From Tetrahymena thermophila SB210 (lineage: Eukaryota > Ciliophora > Oligohymenophorea > Hymenostomatida > Tetrahymenidae), in contig NW_002475974.1 in assembly GCF_000189635.1 (NCBI RefSeq), positions 62,001 through 126,000 of the forward strand: a DNA stretch of 64,000 bases. Reading direction: 5' to 3'. A model generated the notes under the pieces. The model saw only the letters and a program-made list of their open reading frames with translations. It did no database searches and had not been told where the DNA came from. This document shows, piece by piece, positions 51,137 to 62,825 of this stretch. The position numbers and the translations under genes are program-made. Position 1 is the first letter of the stretch; each line of letters begins with the position of its first letter.

Positions 51137-53848
51137 ATGTTTTTAGTGGACCATTATAAAATATAAAATAATGATGATATCTATTCTTAAATTTTTGTCA
51201 AATCCAACTTAGAAAGGGTGTCTGCCCCTACTTCAATAAGATATAAAAAGAATGTTCTGTTTTCGCCAATAAATAACAAAGAAACCTAAAAACCATCTAA
51301 GTTAGTAAAATAATTCTTGGAGACTTAGCACATAGATGTATTTCCTAAAATAGAAAATGTGATGAGTAAACATTTAAGCTCAAGCACCCAAAATAAAAAT
51401 AATTGTAGAAGATCTATTTCATAGAACTCTGCTGAAATTACTTAACAATAAAGTATTAAATCTCCTGATGCTCTATAAAAATCCTAGGCTTATTGCTATA
51501 ATAATAGATAAATAAGCTTAGTTTAGGATTAAAAATTAGATTTTAAAAAAATTGATAAAATTCAAACACCGAAAAGAGACCTCACATTTAATGATCTTTT
51601 AGCTAAGGTTTCAAGAAAAATAGCTGAATCAGAATTGAGGAATTCTCCCATTAATAATATTTAAAATTAGCAAGAATCTCCTTCAAATAAAACAAAAAGA
51701 ATATTTTAATTGCCTTTGTGCAAAACTAGATAGAAAGGTTTTTCTTCTTGTCCTAAAGATAAAAAATATGCAAGCCCTCCTATATATATCACTTAATATA
51801 GCTTAAATAATAAGTGCTCCTCTCCTTCATCTCCTAAAGGAATTCTATAAAATTAAAAATAGGAAAATACTTTTTCATTAAAAGAAAATGTTGTCTAATT
51901 TCTAAAGACATCGATTGATAAAAACTATATTTTTCCATCAACTGCAATGATTTCAACAAAATTCCGTAAAGAATCTAATAAAGCATTGTTAGATTTAAAC
52001 AAAACGCATATTCAGAAACCTTAAAATCATAATGAATCATTTTTATTTTCACCCAACCAGAATGGGAAATGCATAGATATGTAAAGAAGTTTAGATGAAT
52101 TTTCTCTCAGCTAAGCTAACGAATCCAGTAATATTTATTTATTTTTTTAATAATTGAGCTCATAATTTAAATGTTTTTAAAAGAAATATATTTTAACTTA
52201 AATATTTTTGTATTCTAAAGCTATTATTGAAGCTGAAAGTATAAAACTTCCAACTAAGTACTAATAAAATATTCATAACAGTGTAAAGAACCACTAAAAA
52301 AAAATTGATCTACCAAAACTAACTTCTTAAACATAAAAATAATATGAAAAACTTGTTAAATAGTAAGCAAATAATTAAAGTCTTGAAGAAAATAATATTA
52401 ATTCTAAATCAAAACAAAAAAATCATAGGTAAGAAATCAATTTAAATATTGATCCATAATTTTATGATTAACAGGAAATAAATGATTTTACATTTCCGAC
52501 ATAATTAAATGTTTAACATTCGTAATAAAAAAATTTAGGTTTTAATGGTTTAAATAGCTGTACATAGATTTCAACTACACCTCATAGATCTTCAATAATT
52601 AAAAATAAATTTTCAAAATAGTATTTCTAAAACTAAAAACAGCAAAATAAAAAAGATAGGAGCTTTGATAACGCAAATAATTATGAAATAAACGAAAATT
52701 TATTTGATAGCTAGATTATAGAATTTTAATTAAACTCTGAACAAAAAAAAAAAAATTAAGAAAGCTTTTTATAATCCTAATAAAGTCCTAAAAATAAAAA
52801 AATAGAATTTAATCCTCCTTTATTATAAACTAAAAAACAGAGATCAAAAAGTCCTAGATATAGAGATATAAACAAATAAATAGTTCCTCCAAAAGAAGTT
52901 ACTGCTTAAAGCTGGTCTGTTTTTGATTTTGAGAGCAATTCTTTAATAGATGGGAAACAGTGCTATGTTTAAAGAGAAGTAGCTTCACTTACAAAATTAA
53001 TGACGTTTTATGTTGCTTATAAATTATTTGAGAGCCTATAGCTTGATATAAAGCTAATTTTACTGTAAGTAACTGAATGTTGTACCTAAATAGAAGGTAC
53101 AAGTGGAAAACTAGTAAAAGATACATGGCTAAGTGTTTTAGATTTATTTCATGGTTTACTTTTACCCAGTGGAAATGACTGTGCAGAATTAATAGCAATA
53201 AAAATTGGAGCCATGTTAGATATGGATTAAAATAAGTAATTAAATCCTTAAATGGATATGTATTAGTTAAACAGTGAGCTTGATAAGCGAGCTTCTCAAG
53301 CCAAAATGATCTTTATAGTTAAAATGAACGAATTTTGTAAAGATATTGGAATGCATTCTACATTTTTTTCAAATGTTACTGGGTTACCAGACAGCAATAA
53401 TGTTTCTACAGCCTATGACATAGGTAAATAAATTATTTAAAAATTTTTTGTTTGTTTAAATTGCCTAAATAAAATAATAGGGCTTTTGTGTATAGAATGT
53501 ATGTAAATTCCAGTATTTAGATAAATTGTAAGAAAACAAGAGCATATTGCTGACGTATATGATAATTAGAGTGAAAAATCTGATAAAATATGGTTTAATA
53601 CTAACAAGCTACTAAATAACGGTTTTTGTGGAATCAAAACAGGAATTACTCAATCAGCAGGACCTTGTCTTGCTAGCTTCATAAAAATAAAGGATTCTGA
53701 AACAGGTATAAAAAAATAAATTATTATAATCTTGCTTGACTGCTATACAGTAGAAGATAGATGGGAAGATTCTTATCTGCTGGCTAAATGGGCAATTAAA
53801 GCAGTCTAAAATAATAAATTAAGATTTAGTGACTAAAATGAAGATTGA
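51137..53848 (+). CDS. D-alanyl-D-alanine carboxypeptidase-like (peptidase S11) with long disordered N-terminus
   Basis: 853 aa after two introns (52128-52220 and 53424-53480); ATG 51137 (another at 51362) and TGA 53846-53848. The first 560 or so residues are low-complexity, rich in Ser, Asn, Gln and Lys, with many Ser-Pro sites and no signal peptide. The C-terminal 290 residues match the penicillin-binding/beta-lactamase fold of family S11: REVASLTKLMTFYVAYKL (about 52,975; catalytic SxxK), LLLPSGNDCAELIA (about 53,157; SxN), GMHSTFFSNVTGLPD (about 53,350) and GIKTGITQSAGPCLA (about 53,632; KTG). All three active-site motifs are intact. Bacterial relatives trim peptidoglycan pentapeptides or link-break D-Ala-D-Ala. 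Here, in a host without peptidoglycan, the substrate may be food-bacterial wall or another D-amino-acid peptide. The lack of a signal peptide argues for a cytosolic role. Confidence 0.88.
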
Positions 53849-54623
53849 AAAAATAAATTAATATTTATAAATATTTTATCATTCATTTTTAAATCTTTTA
53901 AAATGATGAATTTTAATTTAAAACTAAACAAATTAAATTAAATATTAATAAATTATTTTGAATTATTAAATTTCAATATATTAACATTAATATTTGGAAT
54001 GTTTTTAAAATAATTTAAATATAAAATTAGATTTTTATTTTGGACTAAATATATAAACTCTTTATGAAAATTAAAAATACTAAGTATATTTTTAATGAAT
54101 TTCACAGATATTAATTAACTAGTTGTTTATGAAATATTTGAGCTCACTTTATTTTTTAACTTATTATAAATTTATTATGACAAGAAGGTTAGAAATTAAT
54201 ATAGTTTCTTGTAGTTAATTTTATCAATGAATGAATAAGTCAGTACTTATTTAGAAATCAAATATGAAAGAAATTAATAAAAAAATTAAAATAAGATTTA
54301 TCTTGAAAAACTTTATAAAGAAAGATTTTTTATTTTAAAATAAAAATGAAGAAGAAAGAAAAATATAAACACAAACACACATATTTATATAAATGCATGA
54401 ATGAAGATGAATGATTTTTACAAAAAATTACAAATAATTTGTTTGTTTGTTTGTTTAATTGTTTATTTATTTATTTTTTTGAAAATAAAAATTGAATAAA
54501 ATAAAAGTTATAAAAACTTATAATCAAAATCCATTAATATTTTGATAACTAAAAAATATCTAAAAAATTCTTCAGAATTACCTTTATAAAAAAGTAAAGC
54601 AACAATTAAACAAATAAAATAAA
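53849..54623. other. Intergenic region with simple repeat
   Basis: AT-rich spacer, the likely promoter region of the SF-assemblin gene. It includes a TTTG/TTTA microsatellite at about 54438-54480 (TTTGTTTGTTTGTTTGTTT then TTTATTTATTTA). Confidence 0.6.
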
Positions 54624-55382
54624 ATGCAAAAAAGCGGTATCTACTCAAGTCCCTACGCTGAACGTTTCAATAAAATCAGTGAAAAGCTTTCCTAAATTCC
54701 TCTTTCTTAAGAAGGATCTAGAGCAAACAGAATCGATAATTTTGAATAGCGTGTCCGTTAACTTGATGAAAAGTTTAATACATCAATTGAATAATACAAT
54801 AAGAAAATTGCTGGATTAAAAGAAGAAGTATTCAAGCTTTAAAAGTTGGTTGAAGATAACTCAAAGAGTTTCGAATTATAGCTTGAAACTCGTAATAAGG
54901 AAATTACCAACTTAGACAACAAACTTGCATAAAAATTAGAAAACGAAATAGCTAGCCGTCGTGATTCCGAATCAAAGTAAGTGAGATACTTAGAAGAAAA
55001 GATCAACTTCCTCCGCGCTGATATTTCAACTGAAACTAAGATTCGTTCAGAAATACTTAGCTCTCTTAATGCAACCTTAGAAGCTGATCTTCCCAAGCTA
55101 TATGAAATAGTTAAATCTGAAGGAGTTGAAAGAGAAAGCTGTGACTCTATTACTCTTAAGAAGGCTGCTGATGAAATTAAGAAAATCCATGACTTCCTCG
55201 CTACCTAAAAGAGAACTCGTGAAGAAACTGAGTCAACCATTTTCGAAATGCTTAAGGAACTCGTAAATAGAATCAAATCAGAGATTGATGAGGAAAGAAA
55301 GGATCGTGAACAATCTCAAGAAACTTTAGTTAGTCTCCTTGAAGATGCTGCTAATAAGCTATGTGCAACTGCTCAAGTTTGA
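54624..55382 (+). CDS. SF-assemblin (striated fibre assemblin)
   Basis: Single-exon gene of 252 aa, ATG 54624 and TGA 55380-55382. It has a short non-helical head with SP and ERF (GIYSSPYAERFNKISEKLS), then an almost unbroken coiled-coil rod. Marks typical of SF-assemblin/beta-giardin are RANRIDNFEQRVRQLDEKF, FELQLETRNKEITNLDNKL, and KRTREETESTIFEMLKELV with ERKDREQSQETLVSLLEDAA near the end. The protein self-assembles into 2-nm filaments of striated fibres, which in ciliates lie at the basal bodies and cortex. Codon use is unusually biased (CTC, GAC and CGT codons), as in well-expressed genes. The length fits the family. Ciliates have many paralogues. Confidence 0.93.
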
Positions 55383-57799
55383 AAAGAAAAGAAGCATTTT
55401 TTAATTTAAAAAAAGAACTTTATATAAAATAATCTTCATTATCATCATTTCTTGACTCAATTAACTTTAATTTTTTGATTGAAAGAGTTTATAAATATGG
55501 ATAGAGAATCTACTATTAAGATTACTTGTAGGCAATTTAACTAAATGTAGAGTGCTAGATTTAGATATATCACACACAACACTTTTATTTAATTACCCAC
55601 AAAACCAGTATATAGTAGCAAAACTATTCACTAACATGTATCGTTTTTGTAAATTTAAAATTTATATATTCTTATCCGCAACAGCTAAATAGATAATAAG
55701 AATAATTAATCCTATGAAATTGAATTTGATCGATTTATGTATTTAAGATATTAATTAGTATCTCTTGATTCAGTCATATATTTTATTTCTTTTTTATTTT
55801 TTATTTATTTTTTGCTGGTTCTCTTTTTTTCAATTTATTCATGATTTGGTCATTCCTTCATTTATAAAAACAAAATATTCCTTAAATAAATTTTAAATGC
55901 TTAATTTAGAAAAAATATTTATTAAATATAAAATTTATATTGAATTAATTTATTTCATTTAATAATATCTTTAAATTAAAAAAAGACTAAAAACCTGGAT
56001 AATAAATAAATAAATTTTTTATTGAATCAATTAAAAACATTTTAAAAGTGCAGAATAGTTTTATATTTGGGTATTATGAATTTAAGCTTTGTTTAATTAT
56101 AAACTGAAGATAGGTAATAATTAAATTATAAAATAGTTAAATATTTTAATTTATTTTTGAATTGTTTCTTAGCATTCAAATATTTTGAATAATAAATGAG
56201 TTAATATAAATTTAAAAATTATTAATAGAAATTGAGTTGACTAAAATATTAACACAGTTTCTCATAGATAGCTACTACAATTAAATTTAATAAATGAAAT
56301 TAAAGTATAGTAAAGTATTTTTTTTTAGTGGAAAATAATAATAAAAGATAATTAGAAAAATTTTAAGTGTAATCGTAGACTTGAATATATTTTATTTATT
56401 TAAAAATGGATTTTTTTAAATTTTGTTACAAAATAAATATTTAAATTTGGGTTTATATTTATTAGTGGTAGAAAATTTATCTATAACTTAAAACTATCTT
56501 TGAAAATATTATTTAAAAAAAACAAAATTATAATAAAATTCACTAAAATTAATTAGAAAAAAATATTTTAAGATGTAAAGAATAGTTTTGAGATATTAAA
56601 AAATTTAATATTATTTTCTAAAAGTATTAAACTCTTTATATTTAACTTTTAAAGAAAAATTAATCAAACTAAAAATTTATTGAAAGTTAAAAAATAATAT
56701 CTTAAAAAATTATTTTTGATTTTGATATAAATTAAGATTCAAACAACACCATATTTATTTAACAAAAAAACATACAAATAAAGTAAGAGTAAAAATTGTG
56801 AAAGATTTTTTGAATGTATTTTTTTAATTTTATTTTAAGATATTCACCAATATTTGATTTAAGAATATTAATTAAATTTCTTAAATGAATTAAAATCATA
56901 ATTCTATCCATGAAATGATTTTATAACAGCTATTAACAGTATGGCTTAAAAATTGATATAATAATTTTAGTATTTACTCTTACTTTAGTAATTGATTATA
57001 ACCTTCTTCAAATAATATTACTTATATTTTATAAAAATGTTAACTTGTTGATATAAATAGTTTACAATAGAAGATATAAGCACCTTTGACGTGCAAATTA
57101 ATATTTTATTGATTTGAAAATACGTTTAGATGATCTTATTACTCTTAAACACATGGAAACCACTTGTTTTAATTTATTTAATTAAGATTAAAAATTGCAA
57201 TTTTTAATTTTATATATCGCATGTTTAGACAGAAATCATCATTACTTTCTTCAAATATTCTTTTATCTTTCTTTTAGATAATTATATCAAAAATTGTCCA
57301 AAAGAAATTAATAAATATCTTATTAATCATTTTGAAAAAGTAATTTGACAATTATTTATTCTTTTATTTTTCTAATGAAGAAAAACTAACTAAAATTAGC
57401 TTATTTTTGAATTTGGCTAGTTGTTTTTTCTTTTAGCATGAAATTCTCCTCTTCTAAGTTAAATAAACTTTTAAATTTTTCAATATTTATTGACTCTAAT
57501 CTCCATACAAAAGTCAGTTTTCCTTTTTAGAAACTTATTAGTTTTTTTCTAGAAAATATGAATTCTCGTTTACTAGTTTATGGATACAATTAGTATTGTG
57601 TGGTTTATTTACAGGCAATTTTTGATGTTAATAAAAGAAAAATAGATAAAAGAATTTAAGATGTTACTTACTTTTTATATATGATTCTGATTAATATATA
57701 TATCCTTCGATAATAAATTTAGAAGTAAATATATAATTCATAAAATTAGAAAATAATAAATAAAATCAATCAAATCTTTATCAAAAAAGGAAATAGAAA
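55383..57799. other. Long AT-rich intergenic region
   Basis: About 2.4 kb with no gene that I can support on either strand. It is made of A/T runs with short degenerate ORFs. A small gene with several introns could hide here, but nothing shows one. Confidence 0.55.
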
Positions 57800-59206
57800 A
57801 TGTTAGGAAACTTTTTGGATACAATCACTATTCCTAGTCCTGTTGTCAACCCCAATATCATTCGTGAGAATGTTATGAGAATGAAGAAAAAAATCGAGAG
57901 TTTTAATGCTAATTTCAGACCTCATTTCAAAACGTAAAAAAAAAATTAAATAAGCCTTTGTTAGCTACTTAAAAGCTATATAGAATATTTTTATTAAATA
58001 AACATTTTAATATTTATTAAATAGACATTAATGTGCTTATGTTGGCACCATTGTCAGAGAATGCGGAGTAAACTAAATTGCAGTTTCTAGCGTTTCTATG
58101 GCTTTTTATTTCGCCAAGAATGGCTGGAAGGATATCACCTTAGCTATTCCTTTTAATATTAGAGAACTTAAACCTCTTCTTTAATTAGCTTAAAAAATCG
58201 ATGTCTTAAATATCATGATTGACCACGAATAAACAGCTCAATATGTTGCTGAACATGTATAAGACGCTAAGTTAGGAATTTTCTTTAAAATTGATACTGG
58301 ATATAAGAGATGTGGTGTTTAACCTTAAGAATATGAAGCTGTTGATAAGCTACTTTCTATTATTGGTTAAAATAATAATCTTACCTTTAAAGGTTTTTTG
58401 ACTCACTGTGGTCATACTTACTAGAAAACTACTTGTGAAGAGAGATAAGAAATATTAGAAGGAGCAAGAGAAGCAATGATTGCTTTAAGAGCTAGATATA
58501 TTACTAAGTTCCCTAAAATTATTATTTCAGTTGGTGATACTCCAGGAATCTCTGCAGCTAAAAACCTTGAAGGTATTGATGAGGTCAGACCAGGAAACTA
58601 TGTTTTCTTCGATGTTATGTAAGCAAGAATGAACAATTGCGAAGCTAAAAACATTAGTATTACAGTAGCTTGCCCAATTATAAGTAATTTTTTTAAACTA
58701 GAACTTTACTTTTGCTTTTTAATTCGATTTTTAATTTTGTAAAGTTTTTTTCCAGAATATTTATAGAAATTATTATAATTAAAAATAGGTCTTCACCCTG
58801 AAAGAAAGTAAATAGTTGTCTATGGAGGTGGTACTCATTTATCTAAAGAATATTTAGTTTCTGAATAAGGATAAAAGATCTGTGGATGGGTTGTCAAATA
58901 CAACAAAGATGGTACTTGGACTCATTTACCTAATGCTCTTGTTACAACTCTTTCATAAGAACATGGTATTATTACTTTTGAAAATGCTTCTGATTTGGAT
59001 CAATATAAGATTGGTGACGTTATTGGTAAATTAATTTTTAATTTTATTCAAATGTTTCATCTAATAAAAAATTAAATTAAAAAAAATTAGGTATGCTCCC
59101 TGTCCACAGTTGTATGACTTCCTGTGTATCTAAATTTATGTACTCTACTGATGGTACCAAGCATGGAACTCTCTTAGGTGAAACTGAAGATTATCCTAGC
59201 TTCTGA
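57800..59206 (+). CDS. D-serine dehydratase / D-threonine aldolase-like enzyme
   Basis: A fold-type III (alanine-racemase-like barrel) PLP enzyme, 381 aa after introns 57934-58024, 58684-58788 and 59026-59090; ATG 57800 and TGA 59204-59206. Motifs: FRPHFKTHQCAYV (spliced; the Lys in HxKTH binds PLP), FKIDTGYKRCGV (about 58,287), FLTHCGHTY, SVGDTPG (about 58,530), EVRPGNYVFFD (about 58,583), YGGGTHLSKE (about 58,820), LSQEHGIITF (about 58,950) and LPVHSCMTSC (about 59,098). The HxC pair in the last motif matches the zinc site of eukaryotic D-serine dehydratase, while D-threonine aldolases have HxD. This favours D-Ser to pyruvate plus ammonia, but aldolase activity is not excluded. No targeting signal is seen. 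Confidence 0.88.
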
Positions 59207-60493
59207 AATTAGTAGCAATTTTTATCAAAAAAAATATGAAAAATTGTATTTAAAAATAAAAATCTTTATTAATTTATATCCATAATAAATCACTATTAAA
59301 TTTAAATGTAAAAGTTTTATATTTAACAAATCCTATTTGTTTGTACGAATTTGTCTAAATTATTGACTTTCATTAAATTTCTAAAATATGAACTAAATAA
59401 AATTTTTTTTGAAATATTGTCCTTTGAATACTTTAAATGACATAAATAAAATGATCCTCAATTCAAATATCCTCACTATATTTAAGTGAGAAAATTATAT
59501 GCTAAATATTTTCCATTTAACTATAAACAACAAATATAAAATATTTGCTTTTTTCTTGATTATTCAATCTAATCAAAAAGTTTATTTATTATAAAATTTA
59601 TTTAGATTTTTGTATTTTTTTATTTATTTAAATATAAACTAATAAATTTAATTTAAGTAATTGACTTTTTATAAAAAATAATTTAATTTATAATTAATTT
59701 ATCAATATTATCCTCACACATTACACATATCTCTTAAAGATCTAGTTATTATTATGCTTTTATTTTTATTATAAATAAATATACTTCAATTTAAAATAAA
59801 TATTTAGGGATATTTGATCATACTAATTTTGTGATGGATAAAATATTATTTTACTTTTTCAAATAAATATTAAAATTTTGTTGAATTTTTAATAGTAGTT
59901 TTTAAAAATTATAGAAAAAATGAAAAATATTCTTAAAATTAGCACAGTAGATAAAATTCATTAAATTTTTCTTTATTATCTTAAAGAAATTATTTGTACT
60001 GAATTATTATTCAAGCAACATTATTCTTTATTATATGAATTTATATTTTTAGAATTCCTAAAAAAAGTTTATTATAAAAAATTTTTGCCAGCAAATTTTA
60101 ATGAAGTCATAATTCCAATAAAAAAAGCAGTATTCATTATTTGTATCAGATATTTTATGACAATTAGAAATAAAAAATATGCATTTTTTGTTAGTTAACT
60201 AAGTAAACATATACTAGCTGATTACAAAATGTAAAAGAAAATATTTACCATATTCAAATATATTATTTTTATTAAACTAAACAACATAAACCATTTAAGT
60301 TAACTCTATTTTATTATTATTATATTAAAAACCTAACAAAAATTTGATTTTGTTATTGAATTTTAAAGACTTTATAATTTTTCACTAATTTACTATAATT
60401 AAAGTTTTTAAAAATATTAATATTTATTAGTAAACAAAAAATAAAAATCAAAGCACAAATTTAATAAGGTTAGCTTAAAGATTCATATTAGAC
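59207..60493. other. AT-rich intergenic region
   Basis: About 1.3 kb of A/T-rich spacer between two plus-strand genes. No gene, RNA or strong repeat seen. Confidence 0.6.
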
Positions 60494-62142
60494 ATGCTCG
60501 AATACTTGAAAAAAAAGAAAGACTCCCCAGAAAATAACCAAAGTTAAAAAAGCGAAAAAAATGAGTTCTTATAGCAAATTCAATAGTTTATTCCTTAGCT
60601 AGACATATGCAAAAAAAAAGTATAATAGAAAATAATTATTTTTCATTAAATACAAAGTTTTCATCATTAAAAAACTAATTTTCAATAACTAATTTTAAAT
60701 ATAAATAGATACGCAAGAAAATAGATGCCCAAGCTGAAAAGCTCTAAAAATATAAATTATATAAAGCAAAAATCTAGAAACACGTTGATATATATACTTA
60801 ACAATATGGTATAACTTTTTTTAACATTTAAGCTACTAAAATATTATCATAATTTAGGTGTGATTGATAAAGATTTAGAGGAACTGCAAGCGAAATTGTA
60901 AGAAATAAATGCCCAATTTTTAAAATCGAAGATACCAGAACTTAAACATTTAAAAGAAGATGCTGGTAAAATTGTAGAAGTATTCGTTTATATTCAAACT
61001 GGTAAGGAGAATAACTTTGAAAATGCTAAGGGATACTTAATGAAATAAAATACTATAGATTTGAATATTAATTTTATGGATACAGGCTCAATAGAATTGA
61101 TAAAACTTTAAGAGGTGTGGACAAGCAGGCGTACAATTTTAGAATCAATAAAAAATTAAAAATAGTATTAAAAACATCAGTAGATATTAAAATAAATGCT
61201 TGATTGGATACTCATTTTCTATGAGATTATTATAAAATAAGAAATTTTGAAGAATATTGAAACTATGTATTAAGAATACTCAGAAAAAAAGGAATTCTAC
61301 ATAGCACAATTTATAAAAAATGAATTTATTTATAAATATTACAAGTAACTTTACTAGCAGCTTTAAAATTATATAACAGCTATTAAAGAGGAAAATCCTC
61401 TTGTTGATGAAGCGTTTGCTGAGAGTTTAGTATGTTTATTACTTTCTTTCTTCATAATTTTTATTTGATGTTTTCTTTTATTTTTTAAAAGACCAAGTTA
61501 GTAGAAGAAATATTCAGAAAAGACTCTTCTTCGACTAAAGATGAAAAAGAAGAAGATTTTAATGCAGAATATGACAAAGAAACAGTTGATATTAAACCAA
61601 AAGAAGATGATGATTATGGGATTAAATAAAAGATAAAGTCTAATATTTATTTTGATAGCAAATAATAATTATGTAATGAAGATGAAATAAAGAGATTTGA
61701 TTAGATTGAAAAGGATACCAAGTTAGTAACAACCAACTTAAAACTTCAAAAAACAGATTCAAGAGATTCCTCAGAAATGAAGATAGTAACAACGATAACA
61801 GGTGATAATAAAAGCCATGATAATGATTAAGAACAAGAAAATACTTCATTTAAAAAACTACTTAATGAACATAAATCATTTTAGTCTAAGAAAAGAAATG
61901 CTTAATCAACAAATACCGTTCAAACAGAGCAGCTTGAAACTCTGAACTTAGATTTGAATAATAAATTATTTCAAAAGCAAAAATCTAATTCTTCTCATGC
62001 TATAAAATTAAATGAAAATAAAAAAATAAATTAATAAATGTAAAACTTTTTAAATGATGATGAAACGAATAAATTAAAAAACAGCAATCAAATTGTTACT
62101 GAACTTGTAACGATAGGTCAAAATTAGAAAGCATAAGTTTGA
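60494..62142 (+). CDS. Coiled-coil protein of unknown function
   Basis: 482 aa after introns 60620-60708, 60809-60857 and 61430-61491; ATG 60494 (MLEYLKKKKDSPENNQ) and TGA 62140-62142. All phases fit. The first 310 residues are almost wholly helical and charged, with heptad-like Leu/Ile spacing (KIDAQAEKLQKYKLYKAKIQ; GVIDKDLEELQAKLQEINAQ; QLYQQLQNYITAIKEENPLV). The rest is acidic and Ser/Asn/Gln-rich, with DSSSTKDEKEEDFNAEYDKE. No signal peptide or membrane helix is visible. I do not recognise a family. A cytoskeletal or scaffold role would fit the composition but is only a guess. Confidence 0.72.
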
Positions 62143-62825
62143 AAATTTTAGTTAAATTAAATTACTTAACTTTCGACATGTGTGTATTTTTTGCATTTCT
62201 CTTTATAAAAGTAATTACTATTTTGTTCATTATCCAAACTAAAAATTAGTATTTGTTCAAAATATTATTATAAATCATCTAAAATAAAGCTATTTCAATC
62301 ATAAATATTTATCAGTTCAATATAAATTAGCACCAATTTTTAAATTTTTGATTTAATTAAAATACTTAACTTGTTAAAGTAATTGATACTTCATTTATAT
62401 TCAATCAAGCTTAAAATTTTGATAATAAAATTTATATTATTAAAAACAAAGGAAAATATAAAAATTAGTTGAGCAAATATGGATTTTTAAAATTTAAACT
62501 ACAAAATTAATTAATTTAATAGAGATATGTATGTATTTTTTGCATTTATTATGTTAAAGTAATTGATACTTCATTCATAATCAATCAAGCTTAAAATTAT
62601 GAAAATAAAATTTATATTATTAAAACAAGGAATTAAATTTATCAAAATATAAAAATTAGTTGAGGAAATATGGATGAAATTTTTTAAATTTAAACAACAA
62701 AATTAATAAATTTAATACTAAAATAAAATAATAAAATGTAATATAAATGGAATATTTACAGTAATAATTCATATAAAACTCTTTTTTAATTAGTAAATTT
62801 ACTTTATATTTAAATTATATATAAT
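62143..62825. repeat. Intergenic direct duplication, about 180-bp period
   Basis: Two near-identical copies begin GTTAAAGTAATTGATACTTC, at 62373-62521 and 62553-62717. They share CAATCAAGCTTAAAAT, AAATTTATATTATTAAAA, AATATAAAAATTAGTTGAG and AAATATGGAT, with small indels. A third, partial and more diverged copy lies at about 62174-62215 (TGTGTATTTTTTGCATTTC against TGTATGTATTTTTTGCATTT at 62526). The duplicated part overlaps the predicted tail of the minus-strand gene. Confidence 0.75.

Noticed and set aside
55383..57799. Hidden gene in the 2.4-kb spacer
   Set aside because: I looked for sustained frames on both strands with TGA as the only stop. Open stretches exist because the DNA is A/T-rich, but none has protein-like composition.
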